The position numbers and the translations under genes are program-made. From the NCBI GenBank assembly GCA_024641945.1, contig JAHECD010000027.1:1-41878 (forward strand): DNA of 41,878 nt. Direction: 5' to 3'. Every line of letters begins with the position of its first letter. Position 1 is the first letter of the stretch. Origin of the DNA: Rubrivivax sp. GTDB lineage: Bacteria; Pseudomonadota; Gammaproteobacteria; Burkholderiales; Burkholderiaceae_C. Below are positions 18,408 through 27,944 of this stretch, in pieces. The notes beneath the pieces were generated by a model. The model saw nothing but the letters and a program-made list of their open reading frames with translations, was not told the DNA's origin and ran no database searches.

Positions 18408-19108
18408 CGTTGCGAGCGATGCCGTCGGCGCGTTCACAGCGCGGTCTGTCGATCGTGGAGATGCTGGTCGGCGTGGCCATCGGCATGTTCATCGTCGCTG
18501 CCGCGACGCTCATGGTCGCTACGCAACTGGCGGACAACCGGCGCCTGCTGCTCGAGACACAGATCCAGCAGGACTTGCGTGCCACGGCCGACCTGATCTC
18601 ACGCGACCTGCGCCGCGCAGGCTACTGGAAAGCCGCCGAGCGCGGCACGGCAGCCGGCGGCGCCGCCGCCGGAATGCTCGCCAATCCCTATGTGAACATT
18701 TCTCCCGCGGACGACGGCGATACCGCCAGCGAAGTGACCTACCGGTACGCCAACCCGGTCACGGTCGAAGACAACGCCGTCACCGACGACGAACGCCTCG
18801 GCTTCCGGCTCAACGCCGCCGCCGGTTCGATCGAGAGCCAGCTCGGCGCGGGCAACTGGCAGGCCTTGACCGACACCGGCGCATTGAAGGTCACGCGCTT
18901 CCGCGTGACGGCCGAACATCAACCCGTGACCCTGTCGTGCTACCTGGCCTGCTCACCGGGCGGCACGGTCTGCCCGCCGGTGCGGATGGTGCGCGCCTAC
19001 AAGGTCGAGATCGCCGGCGAGGCGCGCAGCGACGCGACGGTCCAGCGCTCGCTACGCACCTACGTCCGCGTGCGAAACGACGAGATCATCGGCGAATGCA
19101 GGGACTGA
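18395..19108 (+). CDS. pilW: PilW-like minor pilin assembly protein
   Basis: 237 residues from ATG 18395, overlapping the previous gene by 13 bases; an ATG at 18419 is an alternative start. The leader ends SQRG, cut before LSIVEMLVGVAIGMFIVAAATLMV with Glu at mature position 5. The following ETQIQQDLRATADLISRDLRRAGYW is the characteristic PilW helix. PilW is part of the PilVWX-FimU tip complex that starts pilus assembly in the periplasm. Confidence 0.9.
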   Translation: MRPVTLRAMPSARSQRGLSIVEMLVGVAIGMFIVAAATLMVATQLADNRRLLLETQIQQDLRATADLISRDLRRAGYWKAAERGTAAGGAAAGMLANPYVNISPADDGDTASEVTYRYANPVTVEDNAVTDDERLGFRLNAAAGSIESQLGAGNWQALTDTGALKVTRFRVTAEHQPVTLSCYLACSPGGTVCPPVRMVRAYKVEIAGEARSDATVQRSLRTYVRVRNDEIIGECRD

Positions 19109-19110
19109 CC

Positions 19111-20451
19111 ATGGCAAGCTCCGCACTCCGCAACCGCTACCACCACCGGCCGCAACCACCCGCGGGCCGAAGCGCCATCAACCTGGGCACCGCTGCGCGC
19201 AAGCAGCGTGGCGTGGCCACCCTGATGGTCGTGATGGCGTTGTTCTTCATCATTTCGCTGGTGGCGGCGTATGCGAGCCGCAACCTGATCTTCGAGCAGC
19301 GCACATCGGCCAACCAGTACCGGTCGACACAAGCCTTCGAGGCGGCCGAGGCGGGTGTCGACTGGGCCCTGGCCATGCTCAATGCCGGTCGGGTGGACGC
19401 GAACTGCGTGCCCACGGCGGACTCGACATTCGACAGCTTCCGCGCGCGTTACCTCACGGCCGACCCTGTGACCGGCGGCTTCGCCCCCGTCACGTGGGAC
19501 TCCTCGGGGATCGGCGTGGCCCTGCGTGCCAGCTGTGTGCGCGACGCAGCGGGCTGGTCCTGCACCTGCCCGAGCACGGGCGTGGCGGCCCTCACGGTGC
19601 CGACGGGCGCGGGCACGTTTCCCGCCTTCCGACTGCGCTTCGAACTGGGCACCGCGCCCGGCCTCGTGCGCATCGTGTCGGTGGGCTGCACCGCGGCCAG
19701 CGATGGCTGCCTGAACACCGGCCGCGGTACCGCCGGCGATGCCTCCTCCACCGTGAGCGCACTTCTGGCGCTGGCGCCGTCGATGCCCACGTCGCCCGCG
19801 GCTCCGCTCACGGTTCGCGGCAATCTCGACGTCGGCGCGTACCCGTTGCACTTGGCCAATGCCGACGCCGCGACCAACGGCATCACGATCAACGCTGGCG
19901 GCACCGTCACGGCGCCGAATGCCGATCTGGAGTCGGTGCCGGGCACGCCCACCGGCGCGTCCATCGTCGACGGTGACGCATCGCTTGCAGGGCTCACGGC
20001 CGACCGCATGTTCGCCACCTTCTTCGGCGTGGCACGCGACACCTTCAAGCGGCAACCGAGCACGGTGGTCGTCGACTGCACCGGCGGCTGCGGGACCCGG
20101 CTGCGGGACGCGGTCGACCGCAATCCGGGCCGCCCGGTCTGGATCAACGGCGACCTGGACATCGACAGCGACATCGTCATCGGCAGCGCCGATTCGCCCG
20201 TGCTGCTGGTGGCGACCGGCAGCATCAACCTGAGCGCCCCAGGTGCGCGGGTGGTGGGCATCGTCTACAGCCAGGCCGCCGACTGGGCGAGCACGGGCAG
20301 CGGCACGATTCAGGGGGCTGCGATGGCCGAGGGCAATCTCACGGGGTCCACCGCGCCGGCGATCGTGTTCGATCCCGCGGTCGTCAACCGCGTGCGGCTC
20401 AACTATGGGCCGCTGATTCGCGCGCCCGGCGGCTGGAAGGACTTCTCGTGA
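19111..20451 (+). CDS. pilX: PilX-like minor pilin assembly protein
   Basis: 446 residues from ATG 19111. After a long basic leader comes KQRG, then VATLMVVMALFFIISLVAAYASRN, the PilX N-terminal helix, which as usual in PilX lacks Glu at mature position 5. The next segment RTSANQYRSTQAFEAAEAGVDWAL is the diagnostic PilX region. It is much longer than the roughly 200-residue PilX of Pseudomonas; the extra C-terminal half contains repeated beta-rich stretches (for example VWINGDLDIDSDIVIGS and VLLVATGSINLS) suggestive of a beta-solenoid. That fold is inference. Translation is coupled to the next gene (1-base overlap). Confidence 0.85.
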   Translation: MASSALRNRYHHRPQPPAGRSAINLGTAARKQRGVATLMVVMALFFIISLVAAYASRNLIFEQRTSANQYRSTQAFEAAEAGVDWALAMLNAGRVDANCVPTADSTFDSFRARYLTADPVTGGFAPVTWDSSGIGVALRASCVRDAAGWSCTCPSTGVAALTVPTGAGTFPAFRLRFELGTAPGLVRIVSVGCTAASDGCLNTGRGTAGDASSTVSALLALAPSMPTSPAAPLTVRGNLDVGAYPLHLANADAATNGITINAGGTVTAPNADLESVPGTPTGASIVDGDASLAGLTADRMFATFFGVARDTFKRQPSTVVVDCTGGCGTRLRDAVDRNPGRPVWINGDLDIDSDIVIGSADSPVLLVATGSINLSAPGARVVGIVYSQAADWASTGSGTIQGAAMAEGNLTGSTAPAIVFDPAVVNRVRLNYGPLIRAPGGWKDFS

Positions 20452-21704
20452 TGCGCCACCATCGCGGCGTCTCGCTCGTCGAAGCGCTGGTCGCGCTGGC
20501 CGTGATGGCCTTCGGCATGCTGGCCATCGTCGGCGTGCAGTCCACCATGCGACTCAACTCCGACGTCGCAAAGCAGCGATCCGAGGCGGTACGCATCGCG
20601 CAGGAAGCGATGGAGCGCTGGCGCGCCTATTCGGTGCTCGATGCGGCGGCGGACCGCACGGCCTACGCCGACCTCTCCACGCTGGACGATGCGGCCGTCG
20701 CCGGCTACACCACGAATACGACCTTCACGCTGTCGCGCAACGTCATCGACGTGCCGGTGCTGAACCAGAAGGAACTGCAGATCTCGGTCTCGTGGACCGA
20801 CCGCGCCGGGACACCCCAGCGCGTGGCGCTGAACACCGTGGTGGCACTGGCCGATCCCGCGATGGCCGGTGCCATCGTCACGCCGCCCGCCGGCAACCCG
20901 AGCAAGCGTCCGCGCAACCGCCACGCGTCGATCCCCGTCACCGCCAAGGACGTCGGTGGGGGCCTCAGTGCCTTCAAGCCGCCGGTGCCAGGCGGGGGCA
21001 CGGTGGCCTGGGTCTTCAACAACGTCACCGGGCTGATCGTCGGCGTGTGCTCGGTCCCGGCGTCTACCGACACGCGCGACCTGACGCGCGAGGCCATCGA
21101 GGGCTGCAGCGACACCACGCTGGCCCACTTGCTTGCCGGTCACGTGCGATTCTGGTCCTCGACCGTTCAGCCAACGGCCGCCGATGCCGAGTCGCCTACC
21201 GGCCGGGCACGCAACCTGGACATCGCGGTCACGCTCACCAGCACCGGCCACCCTGGCGACCCGTCCTGTTATGACGATGCGCCCACCACGTTGGCCGAAT
21301 CTCTCGGCCGCACCGATGTCGCGTACTACTGCATGATTCCGGCCAACACGGCACATGCCTGGTCGGGCTATTCGACGATCGTGCCTCGGGCGTTCACCGA
21401 CTACGAGGAATCGAAGTGGTCGATCCCCACTGTCGCGGAACCGGACAGCACGCACCTGCTGTGCCGCTACACGCCGGCAGCGAGCGATTCGGTGGTGGTC
21501 CCGAACTGGCAGCATCCCTGGATGTACCGGATCGAATATGCCGATCCTTCTACGCGCAGGGTGCCGCTCGCGATGCCGCCGCTGACGAACCAGAACTTCT
21601 TCGTCATCCGGTCCGGTCTGCTGTGCCCGACCGACGTGGCGCCGGATATCGCCGCCGGCGATTTCATCAACAGCAATACCCTGCGCCATCTGCCCCGCTC
21701 TTGA
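20451..21704 (+). CDS. pilV: PilV-like minor pilin, enlarged
   Basis: 417 residues from ATG 20451, whose A is the last base of the PilX stop (GTG at 20448 also possible). Very short leader MRHHRG, cut before VSLVEALVALAVMAFGMLAIVGVQ with Glu at mature position 5, then the PilV-type stretch VAKQRSEAVRIAQEAMERWRAY. PilV is normally around 150-200 residues; here the C-terminal region adds some 250 residues with paired cysteines and no domain I recognise. It ends the operon. No PilY1 gene follows, so this enlarged tip protein might take over part of an adhesin role; that is inference. Confidence 0.85.
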   Translation: MRHHRGVSLVEALVALAVMAFGMLAIVGVQSTMRLNSDVAKQRSEAVRIAQEAMERWRAYSVLDAAADRTAYADLSTLDDAAVAGYTTNTTFTLSRNVIDVPVLNQKELQISVSWTDRAGTPQRVALNTVVALADPAMAGAIVTPPAGNPSKRPRNRHASIPVTAKDVGGGLSAFKPPVPGGGTVAWVFNNVTGLIVGVCSVPASTDTRDLTREAIEGCSDTTLAHLLAGHVRFWSSTVQPTAADAESPTGRARNLDIAVTLTSTGHPGDPSCYDDAPTTLAESLGRTDVAYYCMIPANTAHAWSGYSTIVPRAFTDYEESKWSIPTVAEPDSTHLLCRYTPAASDSVVVPNWQHPWMYRIEYADPSTRRVPLAMPPLTNQNFFVIRSGLLCPTDVAPDIAAGDFINSNTLRHLPRS

Positions 21705-21737
21705 CGTCGATGTCCTGGCCGGGTCTAGACTCCGCGC

Positions 21738-22877
21738 ATGCCCCCGGCGCCCTCCATCTCCGGCCTCGACCATGACCGCCTGCTCGAGGCATTGGCGCTG
21801 GCGCAGCAATCGATCGGGCTGAGCGACCCGAACCCCCGCGTCGGTTGCATCATGGGCCACGCGGACGGCCGCGTGCTGGCGAGCGGCTATACCCAGCAGG
21901 CCGGCGGCGCGCACGCCGAGGTGGCCGCACTCTCCGAAGCTGCACGTGGCGGTATCGACGTTCGCGGCGCCACCGCGTGGGTCACCCTGGAGCCCTGTGC
22001 ACACCACGGCCGCACGCCACCTTGCTGCGATGCGCTGGTTCGTGCCGGCATTGCACGCGTGGTCATCGGCATACGGGATCCGTTCGAACAGGTCGATGGG
22101 CGCGGCATCGAACGCTTGCGTGCGGCAGGCATCGAGGTGTCGATGGCCGACGAAACCGTGGCGCAAGCCTGCCGCGAACTGAACATCGGGTTCCACACGC
22201 GCATGGAGCGCGGGCGGCCGTGGCTGCGCCTGAAGATCGCGGCCTCGCTCGACGGCCGCACCGCGCTGCCGGACGGCACCAGCCAATGGATCACCGGCGA
22301 TGCCGCGCGCGCCGACGGCCATGCCTGGCGCCGGCGCGCCGGCGCCGTGCTCAGCGGCATCGGCACGGTGCTCGAGGACGATCCGCGTCTCGACGTACGC
22401 CTGGTGCCCACCGTGAACCAGCCGATGCGCGTGGTCGTCGACTCGCACCTGATGACGCCGCCCGCGGCACGCCTGCTGGCGCCGCCTGGCAGCGTGCTGA
22501 TCTACGCGGCCGCCGACGAGCCGGTGCGGGCCGAGGCGTTGCGCGAGCGCGGCGCCGACATCGTCTGGCGGCCCGGCCCGCACGGCAAGGTCGATCTCGC
22601 ATCGATGCTGGCCGATCTCGGCCAGCGTGGCGTCAACGAGCTGCATGTCGAAGCCGGCCACAAGCTCAATGCGTCGCTGCTGCGCGAGGGTCTGGTGGAT
22701 GAACTCCTCGTCTACCTGGCGCCCACGCTGCTGGGCGACGGCCGCGAGATGGCAGCGCTCGGAACATTGACCGCCCTCGCGCAGGCACCACGATGGACCT
22801 TTACCGACCTGGCGCGTGTGGGGAGTGACGTCCGGCTGATGGCGCGGCCGTCGCCCGACACGCCTGCCGACGCCTGA
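21738..22877 (+). CDS. ribD: Bifunctional riboflavin deaminase/reductase RibD
   Basis: 379 residues. The N-terminal deaminase zinc site is H59-A60-E61 and PCxxxGRTPPC with C87 and C96. The C-terminal reductase domain begins near RPWLRLKIAASLDGRTAL (about 160) and contains GIGTVLEDDPRLDVR. It performs the deamination and side-chain reduction of the pyrimidine intermediate in riboflavin synthesis. It lies 33 bases after the pilin operon and leads the rib cluster. No FMN riboswitch is visible ahead of it, and the riboflavin synthase gene ribE, often next, is missing here. Confidence 0.96.
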   Translation: MPPAPSISGLDHDRLLEALALAQQSIGLSDPNPRVGCIMGHADGRVLASGYTQQAGGAHAEVAALSEAARGGIDVRGATAWVTLEPCAHHGRTPPCCDALVRAGIARVVIGIRDPFEQVDGRGIERLRAAGIEVSMADETVAQACRELNIGFHTRMERGRPWLRLKIAASLDGRTALPDGTSQWITGDAARADGHAWRRRAGAVLSGIGTVLEDDPRLDVRLVPTVNQPMRVVVDSHLMTPPAARLLAPPGSVLIYAAADEPVRAEALRERGADIVWRPGPHGKVDLASMLADLGQRGVNELHVEAGHKLNASLLREGLVDELLVYLAPTLLGDGREMAALGTLTALAQAPRWTFTDLARVGSDVRLMARPSPDTPADA

Positions 22878-22929
22878 CATCGGCGTTCACGGGCCAGGGC
22901 ACGGTGGCCCCGCCACCTACAATCCGGCG

Positions 22930-24027
22930 ATGTCGATTTCACCCATTCCCGAGCTCGTGGCGGAGCTGGCCGCCGGCCGCATGATCGTGCTCGTCGACGA
23001 GGAAGACCGCGAGAACGAAGGTGACATCGTGATCGCCGCCGACCATGTGACCCCCGAGGCGATCAACTTCATGGCGCGCTTCGCCCGCGGCCTGATCTGC
23101 CTGACGCTCACGCGCGAGCGCTGCGAGCGGCTGCACCTGCCGCCCATGGCCAGCCGCAACGGCACCAAGCACGGCACGGCGTTCACCGTGTCGATCGAAG
23201 CGGCTCAGGGTGTGACCACGGGCATCTCCGCGGCCGACCGTTCGCGTACCGTGCAGGCAGCGGTCGCACGCGACGCAAAAGCCTCTGATCTTGTGCAACC
23301 CGGCCACATCTTTCCGCTTCAGGCCCAGGATGGCGGCGTGCTCATGCGCGCCGGTCACACCGAGGCCGGCTGCGACCTGGCCGGCATGGCCGGCCTGACG
23401 CCGGCCAGCGTGATCTGCGAGGTCATGAAGGACGACGGCACGATGGCGCGCCTGCCCGATCTGGAGGTGTTTGCAAGCGAACACGGCCTCAAGATCGGCA
23501 CCATCGCCGACCTGATCAGCTTTCGCAGTCACAACGAAAGCCTGGTGACGCGCGCTGGAACCCGCGATCTGGTCACCGCGCAGGGCAGTTTCAGCTGTAC
23601 TGCCTTCCGTGACCACGGCGGCGGCCTTCATCTCGCACTGACCCATGGCCAGTGGGAGCCGGGCGACGAGGTACTCGTGCGGGTGCACGAACCGTTCACG
23701 GCGCTCGACCTGCTCGACGCCGGGCAGAGCCCTCACTCCTGGCCGCTCCCGCGAGCGCTGGCGGCGCTGCGCGAGACCCGTGCCGGCGTGGCCGTCCTGC
23801 TCAACTGCGGCCAAGGGATAGAGACCCTCTTGTCGCAGCTGATGCCCGCCGACGGCGTGGCCGAGCCCCCGCGTGTGCAGATGGACCTGCGGACCTACGG
23901 CATCGGCGCACAGATCCTGCGCGAGCTCGGCGTCACACGCATGAAGCTGCTCGGCAGCCCGCGCAAGATGCCGAGCATGACCGGCTACGGGCTCGAGGTC
24001 ACCGGCTTCCTGCCTCCCCACCATTGA
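22930..24027 (+). CDS. ribBA: DHBP synthase with degenerate GTP cyclohydrolase II domain
   Basis: 365 residues. Residues 1-200 are a complete 3,4-dihydroxy-2-butanone-4-phosphate synthase: the acidic metal-binding loop [10 protein letters not shown] (23-32), and RAGHTEAG with H143 and E145. Residues about 210-365 keep the RibA fold ends ([20 protein letters not shown]) but lack the zinc cysteines and the SECLTGD / LRCDCG region that bind [13 protein letters not shown] stands in their place. It therefore makes the four-carbon unit from ribulose 5-phosphate but probably cannot open GTP. A separate ribA must exist elsewhere. Confidence 0.94.
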   Translation: MSISPIPELVAELAAGRMIVLVDEEDRENEGDIVIAADHVTPEAINFMARFARGLICLTLTRERCERLHLPPMASRNGTKHGTAFTVSIEAAQGVTTGISAADRSRTVQAAVARDAKASDLVQPGHIFPLQAQDGGVLMRAGHTEAGCDLAGMAGLTPASVICEVMKDDGTMARLPDLEVFASEHGLKIGTIADLISFRSHNESLVTRAGTRDLVTAQGSFSCTAFRDHGGGLHLALTHGQWEPGDEVLVRVHEPFTALDLLDAGQSPHSWPLPRALAALRETRAGVAVLLNCGQGIETLLSQLMPADGVAEPPRVQMDLRTYGIGAQILRELGVTRMKLLGSPRKMPSMTGYGLEVTGFLPPHH

Positions 24028-24040
24028 CGGAGATATTTCC

Positions 24041-24505
24041 ATGCAAGGCTCCGACAAGGGCATCAGCGGCGAGCTCGCGGGCGAAGGCCTCGTCATCGGC
24101 ATCGTGCGTGCACGTTTCAATGACGCCATCACGTCCCGGCTGGCCGAGACCTGCCTGGCCGAACTGGTCGCACTCGGCGTGTTGTCGCGCGACATCAAGC
24201 ATGTCAGCGTCCCGGGCGCGCTCGAGGTGCCGGTGGCGCTGAAGGCCCTGGCCGACAGCGGCGACTACGACGCCCTGGTCGCGCTCGGCTGCATCATCCG
24301 TGGCGAGACCTACCACTTCGAACTCGTGGCCAACGAAAGTGGCGCCGGCGTCACGCGGGTGGCGCTCACCACGCCGATCCCCATCGCCAACGCCATCCTC
24401 ACGGTCGAAAACGAGGCGCAGGCCTGGGCGCGTGCCGAGGACAAAGGGCGCGATGCCGCCCGCGTGGCGGTTGAGATGGCCAACTTGCTGGAAGATCTCT
24501 CGTGA
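24041..24505 (+). CDS. ribH: 6,7-dimethyl-8-ribityllumazine synthase
   Basis: 154 residues, full length. VARFN-type start ([11 protein letters not shown]), [34 protein letters not shown] with the catalytic H92, and [12 protein letters not shown] are all present. It condenses the RibB product with the RibD product to give lumazine, usually as a large shell assembly. It is 13 bases after ribBA and overlaps nusB (GTGA at 24502-24505), an arrangement conserved in many proteobacteria. Confidence 0.97.
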   Translation: MQGSDKGISGELAGEGLVIGIVRARFNDAITSRLAETCLAELVALGVLSRDIKHVSVPGALEVPVALKALADSGDYDALVALGCIIRGETYHFELVANESGAGVTRVALTTPIPIANAILTVENEAQAWARAEDKGRDAARVAVEMANLLEDLS

Positions 24506-24999
24506 CCGACACCCCGCCCAAAGCACGCCAACAGCGCCGTATGGCGCCAAAGTCGACCCGGCGGCGGTCGCGCGAGTTCGCGCTTCAGGGCCTGTACGAG
24601 TGGTTGCTGTCGGCCGAGGACGCCGGTGTCATCGAGGCCCACATGCGCGAGCAAGACGGCTTCGAGAAATGCGACAGTGCCCATTTCGACGCCTTGCTGC
24701 ACGGTTGCATCCGTGACGCTTCCACGCTCGATGCCGCGCTCGCCCGCCACGTCGACCGCAAGACGAGTGCATTGTCACCGGTGGAGCATGGCGTGCTGCT
24801 GATCGGCGCCTGGGAGCTCTCCAATTGCATCGAGATCCCCTACAAGGTGGTCATCAGCGAGGCGATCGAGCTGGCCAAGAGCTTCGGCGGCACCGACGGC
24901 CACAAGTACGTCAACGGCGTGCTCGACCGCGCGGCGGCAGACCTGCGCCCCACCGAGGTGGCGGCCGCGCGGGCGCAGCGCAGGGCTGCCGAGACGTGA
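24502..24999 (+). CDS. nusB: Transcription antitermination factor NusB
   Basis: 165 residues from GTG 24502, which overlaps the ribH stop; ATG 24541 would give a shorter form. The core begins at [18 protein letters not shown] and ends [26 protein letters not shown], typical of NusB. It binds boxA RNA with S10 (NusE) for antitermination on rRNA operons. Both termini are extended with basic, Ala-rich residues. It also overlaps the next gene (GTGA at 24996-24999). Confidence 0.96.
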   Translation: MTDTPPKARQQRRMAPKSTRRRSREFALQGLYEWLLSAEDAGVIEAHMREQDGFEKCDSAHFDALLHGCIRDASTLDAALARHVDRKTSALSPVEHGVLLIGAWELSNCIEIPYKVVISEAIELAKSFGGTDGHKYVNGVLDRAAADLRPTEVAAARAQRRAAET

Positions 25000-26192
25000 A
25001 GCGCCGGCTGGCATCGCGGCTCGATCTCATCGAGCCGTTCTACGTCATGGAGATGGCCAAGGCGGCGCAGCACATCGCGCACACGCCGGCCTGCGACCCG
25101 GCGCTCGGCGGCGAGCCGATGATCTACCTGAATATCGGCGAGCCCGACTTCACCGCCAGCGCGCCCGTCGTCGCGGCCGCACAGGCCTGCCTTCAATCAG
25201 GCCGCACGCAGTACACGCAGGCCACCGGGTTGCCCGCACTGCGTCAGGCACTCAGCCGCTGGTACCGCAGCCGCTGGCAGCTCGACATCGACCCGCAGCG
25301 CATTGTGGTGACGGCGGGTGCATCGGCCGCGCTCCAGCTGGTGACCAGCGCACTCTTCGAGGCTGGCGACGACGTGCTGATGCCCGATCCGAGCTACCCC
25401 TGCAACCGGCATTTCGTTAGCGCGGTCGGTGCCCGCGCCCGCATGCTGCCTGCCGGGCCCGAACACCGTTTCCAGCTCGATGCGGGCTCGGTCCGCGCGG
25501 CCTGGACACCGGCCACACGCGGCGTGGTGCTGGCCTCGCCGTCCAACCCCACCGGCACCTCGATCGACCCGGCCGAGATGCGCGCCATCGTCGAATTCGT
25601 GCGTGCCCGCGGTGGCACCACGATCGTCGACGAGATCTACCTCGGGCTCAGCTACGACGAGCGCTACGGCCGCAGCGCGCTCGAGCATGGCGACGACATC
25701 ATCTCGATCAACAGCTTTTCCAAGTACTTTGCGATGACCGGCTGGCGCCTGGGGTGGGTCGTGCTCCCGCCCGACCTGATAGCGCCGGTGGAAAAGCTCG
25801 CGCAGAACCTCTACATCTGCCCCAGTGCCCTGGCCCAGGAGGCGGCACTGGCGTGCTTCGAGCCGGCCTCGCTGGCCGAATACGAGCGCCGGCGGGGCGA
25901 GTTCAAGCGGCGGCGCGACGCCGTCGTACCCGGCCTGGAGCGCCTGGGCCTGCCGGTACCCGTCGCCCCCGACGGGGCCTTCTATGCATGGGCCGACTGC
26001 AGCGCGTTCGGCCGGGGAAGCTGGGATTTCTGCGTCGACCTGATCGATCGGGCCCATGTCGTGCTGACACCCGGGCGGGACTTCGGCCCGCACGCCGCAG
26101 ACCGCTACCTACGCCTGTCGTTCGCCAGCGATCTGCCCGCTATCGAACGCGCCTTTGCACGACTTCAGCGTGTGCTGCACGACGGCCGTTGA
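24996..26192 (+). CDS. Class I pyridoxal-phosphate aminotransferase
   Basis: 398 residues from GTG 24996, coupled to the nusB stop; ATG 25047 is an alternative. Fold-type I features: N184 in SPSNPTG, D212 and Y215 in VDEIYLGL, Schiff-base lysine K243 in NSFSKYFAMTGWRLGW. The IGEPDF region near residue 47 marks the aspartate/alanine aminotransferase-like subgroup. The amino donor cannot be fixed; in several betaproteobacteria a comparable gene follows nusB. It is probably a housekeeping amino acid enzyme in the rib-nusB transcript. Confidence 0.92.
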   Translation: MKRRLASRLDLIEPFYVMEMAKAAQHIAHTPACDPALGGEPMIYLNIGEPDFTASAPVVAAAQACLQSGRTQYTQATGLPALRQALSRWYRSRWQLDIDPQRIVVTAGASAALQLVTSALFEAGDDVLMPDPSYPCNRHFVSAVGARARMLPAGPEHRFQLDAGSVRAAWTPATRGVVLASPSNPTGTSIDPAEMRAIVEFVRARGGTTIVDEIYLGLSYDERYGRSALEHGDDIISINSFSKYFAMTGWRLGWVVLPPDLIAPVEKLAQNLYICPSALAQEAALACFEPASLAEYERRRGEFKRRRDAVVPGLERLGLPVPVAPDGAFYAWADCSAFGRGSWDFCVDLIDRAHVVLTPGRDFGPHAADRYLRLSFASDLPAIERAFARLQRVLHDGR

Positions 26193-26223
26193 CGTACGGA
26201 CCCTGCGTCGGGAAAAGGTGACA

Positions 26224-26237
26224 AGCGGTTAATCGCT
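26224..26237. promoter_or_regulatory. Imperfect 14-bp palindrome ahead of the kinase gene
   Basis: AGCGGTTAATCGCT is a palindrome with one mismatched pair, centred on TTAA, in the 105-base gap before the kinase gene. It may be an operator or chance; no regulator is adjacent. Confidence 0.25.
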
Positions 26238-26297
26238 GGTCAGAAGGCACGCATTTCAGGGCTTGGCGCCCAGCGCACCCCCGTAAGCTGCGCGGCT

Positions 26298-27944
26298 GTG
26301 GGATCTAACGTGACTCCTAGCTCGACCACGGCCACCGGCGACTTTGCCGACACCGTGCAGTGCGAGCCGCCCGCGCCTGTGGCTGTGACCGGTGCGGGTG
26401 ACAGCCTGCCCGCGGCCGAATCGGACATCGGCCTCGATCTCGGCGCCGAATCCGAGGGCAGCGTCGCCGAAAAGCCCACGCTGTCCCACATCGGCCGCTA
26501 CGCACTGAAGGCCCTGCTCGGGGAAGGCGGCCTGGGCCGTGTCTACGAGGCATGGGATCCCCTGCTGTCGCGCACGGTGGCGGTCAAGACGCTGCAGTTC
26601 GACCTGGACATGCCGTCGCGCATCGCGCTCGACCGTCTGCTGCTGAACGAGGCGCGCGCGGCCGCCAACCTGAATCATCCGCACATCGTCACCGTGTTCG
26701 ACGCCGGGCTGTCGGCGCATGGCGTCTACATTGCGATGGAACGCCTGCGGGGCCGCGATCTTCGCGAGATGCTGAAAGACGGCTGGCGCCCCGCGCCGGC
26801 CAGTGCCGCGCAGATCGTGCGCCGCGTGGCCGATGCACTGGCCTATGCGCATTCGCGCGGGGTCGTGCATTGCGATATCAAGCCGGGCAACATCTTCGTC
26901 ACCCGCAAGGAAAAACCCAAGGTCCTCGATTTCGGCATCGCCCGCGCCGCGCACGCCTCGGCCGTGCCGTCCACCGAGATGCTGATCGCCGGCTCGCCGC
27001 ACTACCTGGCGCCCGAACAATTGAACGGTGGCACGATCGACGCGCGCACGGACATCTATGCCTTGGGCGTCGTGCTTTACGAACTGCTGGCCGGTTGCAA
27101 GGCCTTTCCTGGCGACAGCCTCGAGCAGATCCACGCCGCCGTGCGCGCGGGCCAGCCCGTGCCACTGGCCGAACTCTGCCCGGACGTGCCCGCCGGCCTC
27201 GCCGCCGTGGTGATGCAGGCCATGGCGCCGGATGCGGCAAAACGCCCGCAGACGGCGGCTGAACTCTCGCAGTCGTTGCGGCCCTGGGCGGCCACGGCGG
27301 CCGAACAGGCACCCAACCCCGCGTCGCCCTCGTCGGGAACCCGGTTTCGATGGGCCGGCGCACTGCTCGCGGCCGGCGTGATGACGGTGGCGGCGTTCGT
27401 CTTTCTGCGTGGTGGGCCCGGCGGGCCCCACGTCGAAGCCCTGGCAACTGCGCCGCAGGCGACGCAGTCGATGGCCGCGCCCGCCCGCCGTGCGGCGAGC
27501 GGAGCAGCCATGGCGACGCCGCAACCAACCGCCCCGGTTCCCGCAGTTCCGCCCGAGGGCGCCGCACAAGCGGCGGCGGCGCACACCGATACGTCCAACG
27601 GCCATGCCGATGCGGCACCCGCGGCGCCCGCAGCAAAGCCCAAGGCCAAGCCCGAGTCCAAGGCCAAGGCGGATTCCAAGGCCAGGCCACCGGCCGCCTC
27701 GCAAGACAAACCCAAAAGCCCGGTCGCCCCGGTCACCGGCGTCGTTCAGATCGCCGTCTCTCCCTGGGGCGAAGTCGAGGTGGATGGCCGGCCGGCGGGC
27801 ACCACACCGCCGCTGACCCGCCTGACGCTGCCCGAAGGCACGCACACCATCACGCTGCGCAACGCAGATTTCGCGCCCCACACTGCCACCGTGCAGGTCA
27901 AGGGTGATCTACCGGTGGTCGTCCGCCACCGCTTCGGCTCATGA
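26298..27944 (+). CDS. Membrane Ser/Thr protein kinase with PEGA domain
   Basis: 548 residues from GTG 26298. Kinase domain about 66-330: Gly-loop GEGGLGRVYEA, lysine K97 (VAVK), catalytic loop HCDIKPGN with D193 and K195, DFG at 211-213, APE at 238-240. The loop reads HCD rather than HRD, so it lacks the arginine that normally links activity to activation-loop phosphorylation. A single transmembrane helix lies at about 352-370, then a long Ala/Pro/Lys linker, then a PEGA domain (about 482-548, VEVDGRPAGTTPP) outside the membrane. Its stop overlaps the small lipoprotein gene (ATGA at 27941), suggesting a two-gene signalling unit; with a TssQ-like partner it may act on a type VI secretion system elsewhere. 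Confidence 0.92.
   Translation: MGSNVTPSSTTATGDFADTVQCEPPAPVAVTGAGDSLPAAESDIGLDLGAESEGSVAEKPTLSHIGRYALKALLGEGGLGRVYEAWDPLLSRTVAVKTLQFDLDMPSRIALDRLLLNEARAAANLNHPHIVTVFDAGLSAHGVYIAMERLRGRDLREMLKDGWRPAPASAAQIVRRVADALAYAHSRGVVHCDIKPGNIFVTRKEKPKVLDFGIARAAHASAVPSTEMLIAGSPHYLAPEQLNGGTIDARTDIYALGVVLYELLAGCKAFPGDSLEQIHAAVRAGQPVPLAELCPDVPAGLAAVVMQAMAPDAAKRPQTAAELSQSLRPWAATAAEQAPNPASPSSGTRFRWAGALLAAGVMTVAAFVFLRGGPGGPHVEALATAPQATQSMAAPARRAASGAAMATPQPTAPVPAVPPEGAAQAAAAHTDTSNGHADAAPAAPAAKPKAKPESKAKADSKARPPAASQDKPKSPVAPVTGVVQIAVSPWGEVEVDGRPAGTTPPLTRLTLPEGTHTITLRNADFAPHTATVQVKGDLPVVVRHRFGS

Noticed and set aside
20403..22880. 825-residue minus-strand open frame
   Set aside because: Antisense over pilV and ribD; both are clear genes on the plus strand.
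26256..27881. 541-residue minus-strand open frame
   Set aside because: Antisense to the Ser/Thr kinase, which has complete kinase motifs.
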